Source: Fistularia commersonii
Taxonomy: Eukaryota > Chordata > Actinopteri > Syngnathiformes > Fistulariidae
Length of the DNA: 64,000 bases
Direction of reading: 5' to 3'
Assembly (NCBI GenBank): GCA_037954325.1
Contig: JBBMNZ010000001.1
Coordinates: 14,419,758-14,483,757 of the forward strand
A model generated the notes under the pieces. That model saw only the letters and a program-made list of their open reading frames with translations, made no database searches and was not told the origin of the DNA. Positions 34,816 through 48,443 of the stretch are shown piece after piece. The position numbers and the translations under genes are program-made. The number at the start of each line of letters is the position of its first letter. Within the stretch, counting starts at the first letter, position 1.

Positions 34816-36907
34816 CACTAGGGCATGTACATGTGTAATATATTTGATCTGCCAGTTGGAACAGATACTGTGTCCATAGTATTCAGCTCGCTGGAAAAAG
34901 AACCTGTTAGCAATGTCACCTGTGTGAACTCTGCTATGAGATGTGGCATTAAGTGTCACACCTTGCGAGTAGTATTTGCTGGATTCATGTTTGCACTGAA
35001 TCAGTGTTGTATTCCACTGATCAATTTGTTGCCTGAGGTCATTGACAATTTTTGATTTTTTTTTTGACATGTGCATTTTCAAACCTAATGCACCGATGAA
35101 AGTACTCCCAAGCATGCAGAGTGGGTTAGCTATAATTAGTACATGCAAACAATGTCTCATCCAAAATCTCACATGCAATGTGGGGGCCGCACAGAGGTCA
35201 TGTGGTATGGACATCTGGCATGGTGTTTGCGTTCAAGGCAGAGACGAGTCAGGCGCCTAGGTTACAAAGGTCGCTGGGGAGAGCTGCTCTCTAATTCTGC
35301 AAGACAGTCATCATTATGGAGCGTTAAACTACAACTCTGATAAATCATATTTAGCCACACTTGTTCTCACAGCCTTGGCTTTTTCGAGTTAACATGGAAT
35401 GTGGGGCAAATAAATTTGCACAGGCTTTATAATTGTTAGTATGAGGCACATCTTTTAGTACACAATCCTTTTAGGGACATGCAACTCAAAATTTCCAGTG
35501 ACCTATTTTACTGTAGTGGGGTTCAATACTGTGAATGTTTACGTTTTTTAAAACTGTAAACACGAAAAGAATTCCCAATACACTGAACTTCTGCAACAAA
35601 TGAGCAAAGGGCGGGGGGTTGAGGGGAAGGACATGATCACTGAAAAAGATATTTTGAAAATAGAAAACAAATTAAGTGGATGTATCCACATCTGGCACTT
35701 TCAGCCTGTCACACCTGAACAGCTCTGTTTCCTTTGGTATCTTGATCAGCATCATCACAAACTATAATATTCTTCTCTCTAGAGGACAACAGCAGATTAT
35801 GGCTCCACGTCATACCAGGAAAATGCAAAGCTCAAGTTAAATATGGAAAGTCATGGTAAAAAGCCATGTCTGACATACAAGTTACCATTCTCTATAGTAG
35901 GTTATTCCAGGTTAACTCAACACACATGCTGCTAACAGATGTATTGAGTCACAGAATGTTATTTCTGCTAGACTCAGTGAAAGACTGCTGTTAATGTATA
36001 CATCACTAACCTGTCAGACCCCCTTTATACACACACATACACATCTAGATGCTTCCAGCAAATCAAGTAACCAGCTGTTTTCTGACCGCAATGCTTTCAA
36101 AGAACAAAATAAACGCCTAGCACACGTGAAGAGAGGCAAACAGGCAGGGAGCAAATGTACGTGACCAGATGTTTGTTTCTATGCACACAACTCTGTGGCT
36201 GGGCCTATTTTTACTATTTCGCCCAGACTCTTTCTTCATTCTTTTTAAGCAGCAGGATGGAAAAGAAAATTGTTTGAAGTTCAAATGATGTTTTATGGTA
36301 TCCTCTTCTGCTAAGAAAATGGCTGTTTAAAACATTAAAAAGAGGGAGGAGTCACTGGAGTTTCAGCCCGAAACACCACTAGCTGTTACTGTCACTACTT
36401 TGTTGTTTTCTGGCTGAAATTCGAGATCTTCCTGGGGTAACCAGTGTACTGTACTTGATCTCTAAAGACTGCTAATAGCTTGAAATTCCATCCAGTAGTC
36501 TTTGTGTTTATTTTACATATCAATTACGTCCTGACAGGAAAAACTGAATAGAAAAAATGGACAGTATAAACGGATCACGTGCACAGGTGTTTCTCATTGC
36601 ATTTGCAAAAGAGTCAGGGAGAGATGACAAGCGAGAAAACAAGCGAGCCTCAACACAATTTGACAAATGTTGCAGCCAGAAGGGTCATGAAGAGATTCGA
36701 TTGGCTAAAGGTTGACAACACAGGGTACCCAATATTGATATTTAGGTTTTTGAGATGGAGACAGAGGAACCCTAAATAGTCACATTGCAGAAGTTATTGG
36801 AAAAACAATATATTCATGTTTTGTTTTTGTTGTCTTTGAAATTTCCAAAATGTCTGGATCAGCATAACTTAGCCTTTTCAAAACAAGCAGTTATTGAGAA
36901 GTTTTAA
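34816..36907. other. Intergenic region downstream of bbof1, nothing recognised
   Basis: AT-rich sequence with no supported gene. The part next to 36908 will include the bbof1 3' UTR, since bbof1 is on the minus strand, but I cannot fix the 3' end. Confidence 0.5.
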
Positions 36908-39900
36908 TTACCTCACATTTTGACCATTCATTTTAGCAAACAGAAGCCGAAGCACTTGTTCCTTTTGCTCCCACGAGAGATCTGAAATTTCAAGTTTACT
37001 GTTGGGTTGGCGTTTCCTGAAAGAGCAGGAAAATGAGATCAGAGTGAGTCTTGACGGTAACAAATCCAGTAAAATATAAAGTGGGAGTTAAGAATATCCA
37101 TCATACATCTGGGGGTTTGCTGACCAGTAACTATGCTCCAGTCATGTGGACCCGGAAGTCACAGATCTGGCTCAGTGATTGGCTTTCAACGCAATATAGT
37201 TCATCATTATTTTACTTGAAGTGTAAGAAATGACTTGTTTTTTTTATTGTGGCCCCACTTAAATTTTTTTACTAGTAATTGTAACATCTTTGCATTCTTT
37301 TAAATAACAACAACATAGAGGCTCTCAACTCCTTAGCACCAAAGATTAAAAAGACCCATCAGTGCGATTTTCCAGGAGTATGACAGAATCTCAGCCCATT
37401 AGTGACAAACCACATGACACAATTGTTGCCTTCACTTATTTCAGCCATGTGCTGTCCCAATGTTTTACCCATCAGCTTCCTTCAGTAGAAGCACACAGCG
37501 TGCAGCACTTTAACCGTTAACACTGTTCTCCGATCTGACATTTTTTCCTCAAGGATTTGAAAACTATATTTATCTAGCCCTACTTAAAGGACAGTTCCGA
37601 TTCTGCCCATAGCAAACTTAGCATTTTTGGGAGCAAAGCAGAATAGTTGTTCCTCAATATACTTCTGTGAGGACAAATTGTTCATCACAGGAAGGTGGCC
37701 AGCCATAACCAAGCAGGTGACAAACTAATACATGTCTCAGGTACTCAACCAGTGATAAACCTGCTGACCTCTGTCACTGTCCTGAGCCAGTGAAGAACTG
37801 AACACAGCAAACAGTTCCCTAACTCAGTCGCGCTTTCTTGTCATTTAACACCAGTCGAAATGCGAGACCACATTGTCATCAACGATAATCATCACAGATT
37901 TCTTTTGAGTCAAAGCTAAATTGATTTCTTTTAAACACTGATTTTCTGTTCTGTATCAACTGCAAAACATTTGATTTCCATTTTTCATTAATGCACATCT
38001 GCAGACTAAATTCTGCATTATTTTAAATCTCCTAATTTTGCTGGTTTCAAAATAGGAAATCTATGGTTATTTTACTATGCTGCTGACAAATTTGAATCGG
38101 CTGTGTTTAAAATGGTATATACTGTATGAACAAAATCAACTCGCCTTTTGCCATGAATGTAGCTTCTTTTTCACCAGTTTTGGCCACTTTTTCTCAGGGT
38201 TTTGGTTTGGATACATTTTTGGTAAACCGCCCAGACCTTGTGATGGATATGATGGGTGAAGGACCTACCCTACGGTAACTGCCTCCATATCAGTGAAGAT
38301 AGAGTTTGTGCTGTGGGGGCTTTTGTGAAACGTGCGAATGGGTGGGAACTTCAGCTTTCCTGCTGTGGCCTCTCTCAGCCTCAAGCGGTAAGTCTGCAGT
38401 TCTTCCTTTTTGTAACGCTGCCTTCTCATAGCGCTCTCCTCCTTAACCTGGGCCAGCGCCTCATGGAAGAACTGCTCGAGCTCCGTGCGTTGTACAACGA
38501 TGGTCCTCGCTAGCCGCTTGATGTGCCACAGTTCGTTCTCACGCGTTGCAAGAGCCCTCTGAAGCCTCTCCAGCTCTGCCTGGTTGTCGAGCAGAGCCGC
38601 ATCTTTCTTAGATTCCTGTTGTTTTACCTCTGAGGCTTGCTCCAGAGCAGCCACCTTTACTTTCAGATGAGATAGTTCCTTTTTTTGGGCCTCCATCTGG
38701 GCTACAGTCTTCTTTGCAATGATTTCCAATGTGTTCTAGATGAGTGAACCAAATGAAAAGAGAAGAATACACACAAAGCTTGCATCAGAAGTCCTTCCAT
38801 TTTCACACCAGAAAAGAGGAAGAATCATGTTGAAGCCTGTGTTGAGTGAGTGGCTAAATCTTTACAAACAGGGATTTACTCCCTCAGTTCACTGTCATCA
38901 TCAGGGAAGATTAATGTAGCCAACATTTATTTGTCTTACAGAAACATAGCCAGAAACTTGTGAAGGAAAAGTCACTGTATTTGAACCCATACGGCAGTGG
39001 AAACTCACCGCAACCACTGACCACTGAGAGGCTGGGTAGTAGTGAGAAGGGGACCACAAGCAAAATACACAGTGGCAGCACAAGTAAACAGCACAAGGGA
39101 AAACCACCTGAAATATGTGTTTCATAACTGCAATGATTGAAAATATCTTGATGAGGATGAATGCTCTCTATCCAAGGACTGGTGGTGCCTAATAGTAACC
39201 TTGTGTTTGCTGTCTTATGGCTTAAAGATACCTTGTCCAATGCCAGGGAGGCACTATCCTTCACTAATGAGTCTGTCAATTTCTGCAGGTCCTCTGCCTC
39301 CTTCATGTGATATTTCAGAGCTTCGTTGAGGCGGATGTTCTCCTTAAACACAGAACGCGCAGCATCGTCCAGCTGCCTGAGCAATTTTAAATACAATACA
39401 ACAAGCCACTGAGTCATCATGAAATACACCAACAGTTTTGTACACATCAAGATGAAAAACAGATTTGACTGTAAGCAGCGTGTTATCTGAAGGTTTTAGA
39501 GGCAGGCTTAGTGTTTCAAAATAAAGTTAATTACTGACACTGAGTAAAATCTACATAAATCATTGTGGTGCCAAACATACTCAACTACTGTCTTCTGTAC
39601 ACATTTTATGCTCAAATTCCTGCAGGAGTCTCTAGGATAGTTTAGGATGTGATCGTTGGACTAGGTGATGTACACTACCTCATGAACCAGTGTGGTCAAG
39701 AAAACAAGTTCAGCTCTAATTATATATAGTTACATACATATGTTCTTGTATGATGGAATTGTTTTTCTCTTTGTGTTTTGATTGTTCAAATGTGCAGTGA
39801 AAAAAACAAAATTGGACTTTAAAGCAGGAGCACACTCACAAAATGGCCTCACTGTGGGCTCTCTTCACCACCATGGTTATTGTTTCTTCAGCTTCTCTCT

Positions 39901-42900
39901 CCAGCTGAGCCTGTGAAATTTTCAGATTTTAGTTCTACTTTCACCTGGGACTCTGCACATGGCTTTTTTTAGCCATCTCCTGAAAGAACACCCATCCACA
40001 TTGCTGCCACTACGAATCTGTTCTCCGTATGAGAGACCGTCAGGACATTTTCCACTGTGAACCTCCCTTTTGACCAGAGTAGGACTTCCTTTCTAAGTAC
40101 GTCCTTGACGATACCTTTTCTTTGAAGAATTTGAACTCCATAGTGCTAAGATTTTCTCTGTGTTCCTTCTCAGCAAAGGCCATACTTTTTCTTATCTGAA
40201 AAAATCCAAGTGTCACAATTAGTGGAGTCATAATGAAGTAGTCACGCAAACAGAAAATATTTGATTTTCTTTCTTCTTTACTCACGTTCCTGAGCTCCTG
40301 CTCCATCTTAGCTCTCATCTCCTGGAATTCCTCAATTTCCTTCATTCTTTCCTCTATCACGTCAAAGTCGCTGGCCCTTTTTCTGAACAGCTCCTTCATC
40401 TCATTGATTTCAAGTGTATAATTTTCAACCTAAAGCGTAATACGTCACACCATGAGTAAAATACAGTGCAATGCATTCAACACTACGTGCCCAGACTGTA
40501 AACATCTGTCCACTCGTTTAAGCATCACAGTTGGCGAAAGATTCCCACGAGTGAGAGCAGCTTGTATCATTTAGGGTGGAGGACATTTGTCCCACATTTC
40601 GGATGGGTCATACATTTGTCGCTAACAAATTTAAGGTCAAAGCCATCAGGCGACATGCCACGGGATACCACTGTAAAGAAACCAGTCTGGGCAAAAATGT
40701 GACAAAGTGACCAAAATCATGAGAGACTTGCAAAACACACTCCCGCAAACTTGTACATGACGGCTAAATGAGAGGTTATTGACCGTCTGATTACAACTTT
40801 AGGCCTAATCGTGATTCTTCAGATAACTGTTTGTCTACATCAACGGCCCAATCTACACATAACAGCTTTTTGGAAAAAAGTATCCACCAGTTTGGAGTCC
40901 AAAGTGATTAGTGTTGTCTGCATCTGGGATTTCCTCTTGCCGCGTTGTCGCTTCAGATTCCCAACAACTTTAAGTGCAGAGCGGTTTGTGAATACGTGTG
41001 TTTTGAGCCCCGCCCATCACGCCTGTATGAAAAAACCAAGAGGCAGGATGTTTGGCACGGACGAGCACCTCCGGTTCAAACAAAGGGTATCTTAATGTGG
41101 CCTTTAGTTTTGTTGTTTTTGAAAAATAAGCATTTTTTTCATTGCAGTAACACAATCCTTTATCTTAGAATTTGAAACTGTAATTCTGCATTACATTCTT
41201 TATGCCCTTAACATTTGGAATGGTCCGATGTGCAGAGAGTTGTCATTACCTGAGTTGTTTTCATCATTCTTTTTTTTTTTTAAATGGTAAATAGGGCTTG
41301 GTGACCTGAAAAAGGCCATATTAAAAAATACCTTTTAATATTTCCATTCAGTAGAATATATATGTTGGTAGGAATGGTTGACATGATGCACGTTGAAATT
41401 AACGGAAGACGCTGTTTAAATAGTGAGAAACGACCTCTTGGTGAAAAATTGACGATAAAGCTGACTTTGACGTCACTCCAGGTGCCTCAAAAAATCATTA
41501 ACTGGTACATTCAGTGTATTTTGTATTTAAAAGTAAAGGTCAAGAGAAACTATATGGTATAATTATAATGTAGTAAAAGCAAAAGTTCCAGAACATTGTT
41601 TCAGTCTTTGGTTGGTGTTTAAGTTGCAGAGCACTGTATAACTGGCTGAGGCCTTTTTCTCATGACATCTATCCATTATGAACCGAGAGAGGCTGGAGGT
41701 GAAAACAATAGAGAAAGCTGCAGTGCTGTGTACAAGGCAAAGGTTTATAGGGATAGCCTTGTTTAACTCTTCAGCCACCAGACAGGGCCTCATTTCTCCT
41801 TCAATGTCTTTCCATAAGTTCATTTATTTCCAAGATGAACCATTTTATGACCTCCTAATGAGAAAAGGCCCTTAAGACATATGTCTTAAAAGCCGCATCT
41901 TTAGTCGACCACGACAATATTTTATTTATGACACATGTTGCATACATGTCTAAAATAGGAGTGTTTCAAGTTGGTCCAGACCATGTCTCTTTCTTCCCCT
42001 CATTGCACTAAGTTTTAACAGCATGAAGTAAGAGCTTCAAGATGGAAAACAGCTGCGAGCGAAAAACTACCGAGTGATTTCTCCTTTTTGTCGACTAAAG
42101 TGACTCAAAATTTGTCATGTCAGTTTGATAGCTTGACCCTAACAAGTTGCAGAGGTCAGTGAGGACAAATTGAGAATAAGCTCTTTTAGTTCATGTTATG
42201 TAACTTTTAAGCTGGCACTATACGGCAAGTGTGACATGTGAGGTGTGGTGAACACATCGAGGCCAGTACTATGAGTGCCTGTTCCGAGCAAGCAATTTGA
42301 AATTATGCTTTTAATCCTGCAGCCACTGACGGAGTTTAAAATAACGTGTAAGTTGGAATGAAAGGGCTTGTTTTTTGTTTTACTGTGGCTTTGTTTGGTT
42401 GTTGTTTTCCTGCATGACAAATGTCAGCATAATTACTACACTGGTGCTTGGGCACGATGCAATATATTTTTCAGTTACTGAAGGAATAACGATGCGCAGA
42501 GAAAATCATGCAATGAAGCAACAAAAAAAGCTAGCATGTGCTATATTTTATAATTCTATGTAATTATAACCTGTTTGAATGCCGGTTCTTCTTTAATTTA
42601 CTCACCATTTTGTTTTGTTTCTCATGCGACAGTGCCTCTTGACTTTTGAGAGTTTTTTCCAGCATACTGATCTGTTAAGATCGAAGAAAATGAGTGAAAT
42701 CCATCTGCCTACTAATCTTCAATTATTTCATGGATGATATTTAAGTCTAAATCCCGACCTTGTCATCTTTTGCAGCATCCTGCTTCTTCAGGTAGCCTGC
42801 AAGGTCAATGCAGTCCCTCTCAGCACTATGTAGCTGTCTGGTGAGATCGTCGTTGGCACGTGCCAGTTTCCGGCAGCTCTCGCGATACTCCGCAAGTGAC

Positions 42901-43132
42901 TGACCCACGACCTTTGACCTCAGCTCCCAGAGTGCGGCGTTGGCTTTGGCCTTCTCGAAGTCAGACTCTTTGTCCGATTTCTGCTCCTGTTTCCCCTCCT
43001 TCTTTCCTTTCCTGCGACATAGTATCACGCAAAGATACAACTTTCTCGATCCATTGCAGCTGTAAACTATCAGAATGTGCGCTCTTACCCTGCTTTCAAC
43101 CTCTTTGGTTTTCCGACTTTCTTCTTTGGCAT
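36908..43132 (-). CDS. bbof1: Basal body-orientation factor 1 (BBOF1/CCDC176)
   Basis: BBOF1 is a coiled-coil protein that helps keep basal bodies aligned in multiciliated cells. Nine minus-strand exons join in phase: 43132-43089, 43011-42759, 42671-42606, 40429-40286, 40195-40115, 39910-39840, 39376-39232, 38735-38269, 37016-36908, for 459 residues. The N-terminus is very basic (MPKKKVGKPKRLKAG, then GKKEG), as in human. Residues ~45-400 are almost continuous coiled coil: KANAALWELRSKVVGQSLAE, ENYTLEINEMKELFRKRASD, and LDDAARSVFKENIRLNEALK. The C-terminal pieces PPIRTFHKSPHSTNS and SWEQKEQVLRLLFAKMNG match the ends of the human protein. The penultimate exon uses donor GG|gtaggt; reading through it would give a stop two codons later. 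Human BBOF1 is 529 residues, so this fish form is shorter, mostly at the ends. It is head to head with entpd5. Confidence 0.93.
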
Positions 43133-43248
43133 CTCTACTTGCAAAGTGTACCTAAATAGATGGAACCATGGAATGTAAAGAAGAAGCGATAATCGTCACT
43201 TGCTGACTGCAGTATCCGTGGAACCTGTTGTGACTGTTTGTGTGGTGC

Positions 43249-43266
43249 GGTTGTCATGGAGATGAC
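43249..43266 (+). promoter_or_regulatory. bbof1: X-box-like (RFX) motif upstream of bbof1
   Basis: GGTTGTCATGGAGATGAC lies about 117 bases upstream of the bbof1 start. Its left half matches the X-box consensus (GTTGTCATGG) and its right half is weaker. RFX factors act through X-boxes at many ciliary genes, and BBOF1 is a ciliary gene, so the site is plausible but unproven. Confidence 0.4.
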
Positions 43267-43866
43267 GTTCAGTCTGAGCTCAAATTTCTTTTCAATAGGA
43301 GCCCTGGTTGGCTCTGCAGCTCCAATTTACTGTATGCATCAGTGAGGCTGAGTAGATTAGATATATCACTTGACATGACTCAGCTCTGGATTAACATATG
43401 ATTCTACCCCACTTTTACCACACTTTCATCATCCCCTTCTGACAGTTTGTATGTAAACTGTGGCATCTTTTTTACACTGGTTCAAGAAATTTTGGTTGAA
43501 ATCGTTGAGTCATTCTTTTCTTAAGTAACGCAAGGAAGTTTTCTTTTTTCTGATTCGGATCTCTTTTGTGTGGATTTTCTTCAAATGTTTATATATATAT
43601 ATGTATATTTTTCTTGGATTCATGCCCATTGTATCTATTTTTATAAGCTGTACAGGCAATACAGTCAACTCTTGATATAACACCCATTTTAATAGCTGTC
43701 ATTGCATTTCAATGGATGATACAGAGCATATGGTTAGATGGAGGAGGTCGATCCTCTGGGAAATCTCCTGAAGGGAAAAAACAAAATGAAAAGAAGAGGA
43801 TTGCAAATATTTCTAAGAACTTGCTAATGTACTGATTGCATGGTGCTCATCCAAAGGCTCCTACAA

Positions 43867-43906
43867 GTAGTCTGGCCAATTTAGTAGTACAAATTGGCCA
43901 GACTAC
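43867..43906. repeat. Perfect 16-bp hairpin
   Basis: GTAGTCTGGCCAATTT is followed by an 8-base spacer and its exact reverse complement. It has no target duplication and no larger element around it. Confidence 0.9.
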
Positions 43907-44399
43907 CATTTGCCATTTGATGATCCTTAGACTAATAAAGAGGTTTTCTTTATTTATTGCAATTTCACAAGTTGTGTTTTGTGAGGATACTCTGCAATAG
44001 CTGATTCAGCTGATTTTAAAATGAGTTTTTCTGTTTGTCTAGTGATAAGACAGGGTTAGACCACACTATCTCAACAGACTAGACTCCAGTCTATTGTTAA
44101 TGAGGCGAAGTTGTAAAACAGAATATCTTCACTATAAATTCCCCACTGTAAAAAAGTCACTCAATAATTATTTTCAAAGTGATTAAATGAGCTCCATAAT
44201 TGCATGCCATAAAACTAACCCACTCATGCACTCATGCTTATGTCTGAGAGAAGATATGTTTTTATATTCCAGAAAAAATAATTATAACTTACCCACTTAC
44301 CAGGGAAGAGCCTGTGGCAATAGAGTGATTCAGTTACTAATCTGAATCCAGTATTTTTTAAATGAATCTTAATCTTATGACTTTGATATTTTCAAAATT

Positions 44400-44435
44400 A
44401 CACACACACTGACACATACACACACTCACACACAG
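44400..44435. repeat. Imperfect (CA)n microsatellite
   Basis: ACACAC units with occasional T or G interruptions. Confidence 0.85.
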
Positions 44436-46547
44436 CTGTAGATATACAGCAAAGCCCCAGCAGGCTCAATTTTAACTATGCTGCCCCAACGAGGCAGTAA
44501 CAACACAAACACTGAACATTTTTTTCCCTTTATTTTATTGTACCACTCAGCTTTTGGTGCTGTAAAATCTCAGTCTCTTCACAGAAAAAAGCTTATAAGT
44601 CAACTAACATACTTACTTCTCAGAATCATATTGTGTGATGAGAGAGCCAAAACAAAAACAGAGAGCATGCACCATAACATTGTCACTGAGGTGGAAATCT
44701 TCACAAAGCCTCTGAGCATCATAAATTGTTTGATCCAATGCTTGAAAATTTACCAAAGGATGTTTCCTGGTAGAAATTTATAGATAAAAACAGAAGAATA
44801 AAAGTCCACAGGATTTCACGCCCAATTTCAATCTGTGACCTTTAAAAAGCTGCTGTCAGTTTGTTCGTTTAGCGGTCCCTTCCTCTGAAAATCACAACAG
44901 CAGGATAGTCGGATTGTAGAAAAATCTTCCCTGAAGTGCAGCAAAAGCATTTATGACAATAAGCCCTGTTTTTTTTCCTCGCGTTATAAAATGCTGGGAG
45001 TTTTTCAAAAGCATTTCAGTAGAAGACCGAATCGAATCATGTTGGCCAAAACCAAAACCTCAAAAGTATCGAGGTTTTGTACAATGTATTCATTGAGCAC
45101 CGAAGAAATAACCTGTCGGCTAAAATTCATACTACGTCCCAACAGCATCCAGTATTCTACACACTGTCCATCAGTGTAACCTGTCAATTTCATTACAACT
45201 CTTCCTTTTTTTTTTTCTGTATGTTAGTGGGTGAGTCAAGAACTATCCCCATTAGATTTTGAATATATCTGAAATAGGGGCATAATGCCCACAAAGCAAT
45301 GGCCGACAAATTACACAAACGCAGGCTACCTCGTAGTCATCTCCTCCTTATGCACCGTCAGTCGAGATCTTTTTTCGCTGATGTGTTTCGTCGACACACC
45401 GTTGTTGTCCTTAAAAGAACTGTGTTGCTCACTGACTGTCCCGTTTTTTGCAAGGGAAAACCACAGAGATTAACGAAAATGCCGATCGGATTACATCCTG
45501 GTGGACACTTACCCCAAAGAAACAATGTAATGTTAGTGCAGGTCATAATTCAAAACCACTGGATCCTCTCCATCATCATGTTCGGCTTTCTGCGGGAGCC
45601 TCAAAGTGTCCACCATAGATGATTCATCAAACAAACAAGTACATATCTCAAAACTGTTGGGTGTAGCTACTGTAAACTCAATCATATAGGGTTGTTCTCT
45701 GTTCTGGCATCATGCACAGAGTTTGAGGACTAAATTTAAAGGTAATTACTATGACAGTGAGGAGAGAAAACTGAAATAACCCAGAGCATTTCAACGCTGT
45801 CATTATCATTGGAATTGTAATGACAAGCTTTGGGTCTCTTCAATGGACCTTTTGGGGTAGGACACCCACAAACATGGCATTCCTGAGGGTAACATTGCAG
45901 CATATTAATGATACATTGCTCAGCGTAGATTACAAAGCCCAGGGTCCTGTATTATGCTTTACGGTTTCAGTTAACTTGAAACAAAATACCAAACCTGGTA
46001 TTGAAATTTCATCTCCTGTAAAACATTGTTAGCAATGCACTGTGTCATGGTATAGGCTGGTGCCTCACAATTTGACAAGGAACAGTGCGCGTCTACTAGA
46101 TATTTTCATGTAAATTTGCAGTGTATGGATTCTGACTTGACCAGTTTATTTTGTTATCTTGGAATTAATTGAAAAATACATTCTTCTATAATTCATACAA
46201 CAAAAGCTGTATTTACATGGTTCAGTTTCAATTACTGTACAGTATTCCAGATTTAAAAAAAAATCAGCTGCGAAAATTTAAAGTTGCTTGGACTTGTTGC
46301 TGTGGCATCAAATGTCCAATGAATGTATAACAACACTCTACAGTCACATTAAGCGGCACATTAACTGCAGGGTTTTTAACTGAGTGACGATTTGGGATTG
46401 AACTTGGAGTACATGAAGTCTTTTATATTTAAAAGCAGGAATTATTGATCACATCACCTTTAATATGCATCTGTGATATCATAGTGAGCAAGTCAGCGAG
46501 AGGTCCTGCACATGTAGGCTTTGATAGCAGTGAACGGCCACTCTGGT

Positions 46548-46593
46548 TAGCCACAGTATTTAGAAAAAAGTAGCCACAGTATTTAGAAAAAAG
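46548..46593. repeat. Perfect tandem duplication, 2 x 23 bp
   Basis: The unit TAGCCACAGTATTTAGAAAA plus AAG occurs twice in direct succession without a mismatch, which points to a recent duplication. Confidence 0.9.
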
Positions 46594-48270
46594 GGAAAGA
46601 GGAAAGAAAGTCCAATATTTTTAGTTCAAATTACAGTGTTTGAACAGTGCTTTGCAAAGTCGAGTGTCCTGGGAGGGGAATGGCATGATGGGTGAACATT
46701 GGTGCCAAGCCCCACCCTCCCCACATTGTCCTTTCTGTGGACTTCCTGCACTCTGTTGTACCCATCTGCAGAACCTCTGCCCTTCCATTACCCTCCTGGC
46801 AGATCTGGCTGACAACTTTGTCCGTTTGCAATGCACGTGCTGCGAGAGCTGGAACAATAAAATCATATACCGTGTCAGGATTTGGAAAGGGTCCGTTACC
46901 CACGGGGTCTCGGCTGCTAGAAAAGGAATGCCTTTGCACGGTTTCAACTCTTTTTGTTATCAACTTGACGCAGGACTGGAGGATCGCTTTGGTGCCTCTG
47001 TGACCTGCACGAACTATACCTCAGAACATTACATGCACAAAAAGCTTTGGCTGATATATCACAACATGACTTCTGATTCCGTGCCAACCAGCCACCTAAA
47101 TCAGAAGAACACTTTTCATGCATTCTCTCCGCAAACTTGCCTGGCAGCTCAAATATTTTCTCTCTCTTGGAAAACCTGTGGTTAACACAGGGATGAGTGG
47201 GTGTGAGATGACTGCTCGCATTCTTTCAACTTTTATGCCTGCTGGAGTGACATTTGCATATTTTAAGGCTGTTGAAGCCTCTGCAGTGGGTTTTTAATGT
47301 GGTGATTACAGTGGGTTCATGAACAGAGGGTTGAAAGGATTCCGACAGATACCCATGCACAATCCAATCCAGCCACTGAACACGACTTAGCAAAGAGGAA
47401 ACTACCAAATCAAAAAATGCGTCACATCTTTGTCGGTCTTAATAGGGTTACGTCTGTGCTTCTGTGCTTTAGTTGATGCTCACACTTCCTCGCAAGTGTG
47501 TTTTTATCCGAGCAGGTCCAATGTTGTCTCTGTCTATGCACAATTGCTTGCGTTTATGTGATTTTGCTTTTTTCTTCTATCTTTTAAGGGGACAGCACAT
47601 CGAAAAGGACACAATCGACTGACATGGGTGCTCATGTTACACAAAATGCCCCTTTACTCCCGTAGATATAAATATTCATAGCTCCTAATGTGTTTTACAA
47701 TCAATTACATCGTTAGGTTACTCAATGAATTCTCTTCAGAGGTTGCATTTGTGTGAGAGATCCGAAACTTAATCAAAGCCCTGTACTATTCAAAGGAACG
47801 TTCATGTTTTCCCCCGTTTGTAGTGAATCGTTCCCAATTCAGTGTAAAGTTGCCCTTAATTATAAACAAGAAGACTTTTGCACGACATTCAGTGAGAAGC
47901 CGAGGATACGTTTGATGATGGAATTTCTGTCTTGAGTGTCTAAGCAAGATCCGTAAGACGTGTTGTAAGGTCAATTCTGCTTATTTATCTTTTTCAGCAC
48001 AAGCATTTGCAAATGTATTTTTCATTAACCTATTTCTCCTTACCCAAGGTGACCAAAATTACCGGTATAGATGAGGAGTGGAAAGCAGAGGCAAAAATAA
48101 TCCTCCTCCTACTTCTCAAAAAGAAAAAAGGAAAGGAGAAGAGGAAGGGAGTGCTGTCGGTAGGCAGGTAGTCTCCAGGGAGGGGGGACTCCTGAGGGAT
48201 TCTGGGATGGACCGCCACAGGATTGGTGGAAGGCTGCACTCGGTGTGGTCCCCTGCCAAGCCCATATGTC

Positions 48271-48278
48271 TTTATATA
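48271..48278 (+). promoter_or_regulatory. entpd5: Candidate TATA box of entpd5
   Basis: TTTATATA lies 166 bases upstream of the chosen start codon. A TATA here would put the transcription start near 48300, which supports starting translation at 48444 rather than further upstream. Confidence 0.4.
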
Positions 48279-48443
48279 CTGTCAACAGATGATCGGACAG
48301 TCCCGAGTGTGCATCGCATCCACGCTGCTGCTCTCCATCCCCGCTGCTCTCTCCTCCACCCCAGGGCTCTCCCCTCTTCTCCAGCATCCGCCGGCACTTC
48401 TCCTCCCCGTACCCCCTCCCGCCTCCCCCTCTGTTGCGCAAGG

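Larger units (their letters stand above)
43907..48077. other. Intergenic region between bbof1 and entpd5
   Basis: Divergent-gene spacer of AT-rich DNA with no recognised gene. An open stretch at 46640-47185 (181 codons, +) has overlapping antisense open frames and no recognisable similarity. Enhancers for bbof1 or entpd5 may lie here, but nothing in the sequence lets me point to one. Confidence 0.5.

Noticed and set aside
38911..39450. 179-codon minus-strand open frame in bbof1
   Set aside because: Only the part at 39232-39376 is a real bbof1 exon. The rest runs into introns on both sides past good splice sites.
45299..45622. 107-codon open frame on the plus strand in the bbof1-entpd5 spacer
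   Set aside because: No recognisable similarity, overlapping antisense frame, and no promoter or splice context. A transposon origin was considered but no inverted ends were seen.
46640..47185. 181-codon open frame on the plus strand between bbof1 and entpd5
   Set aside because: Two antisense frames over the same bases are also open for more than 100 codons, there is no splice context, no recognisable domain, and the composition is not protein-like.
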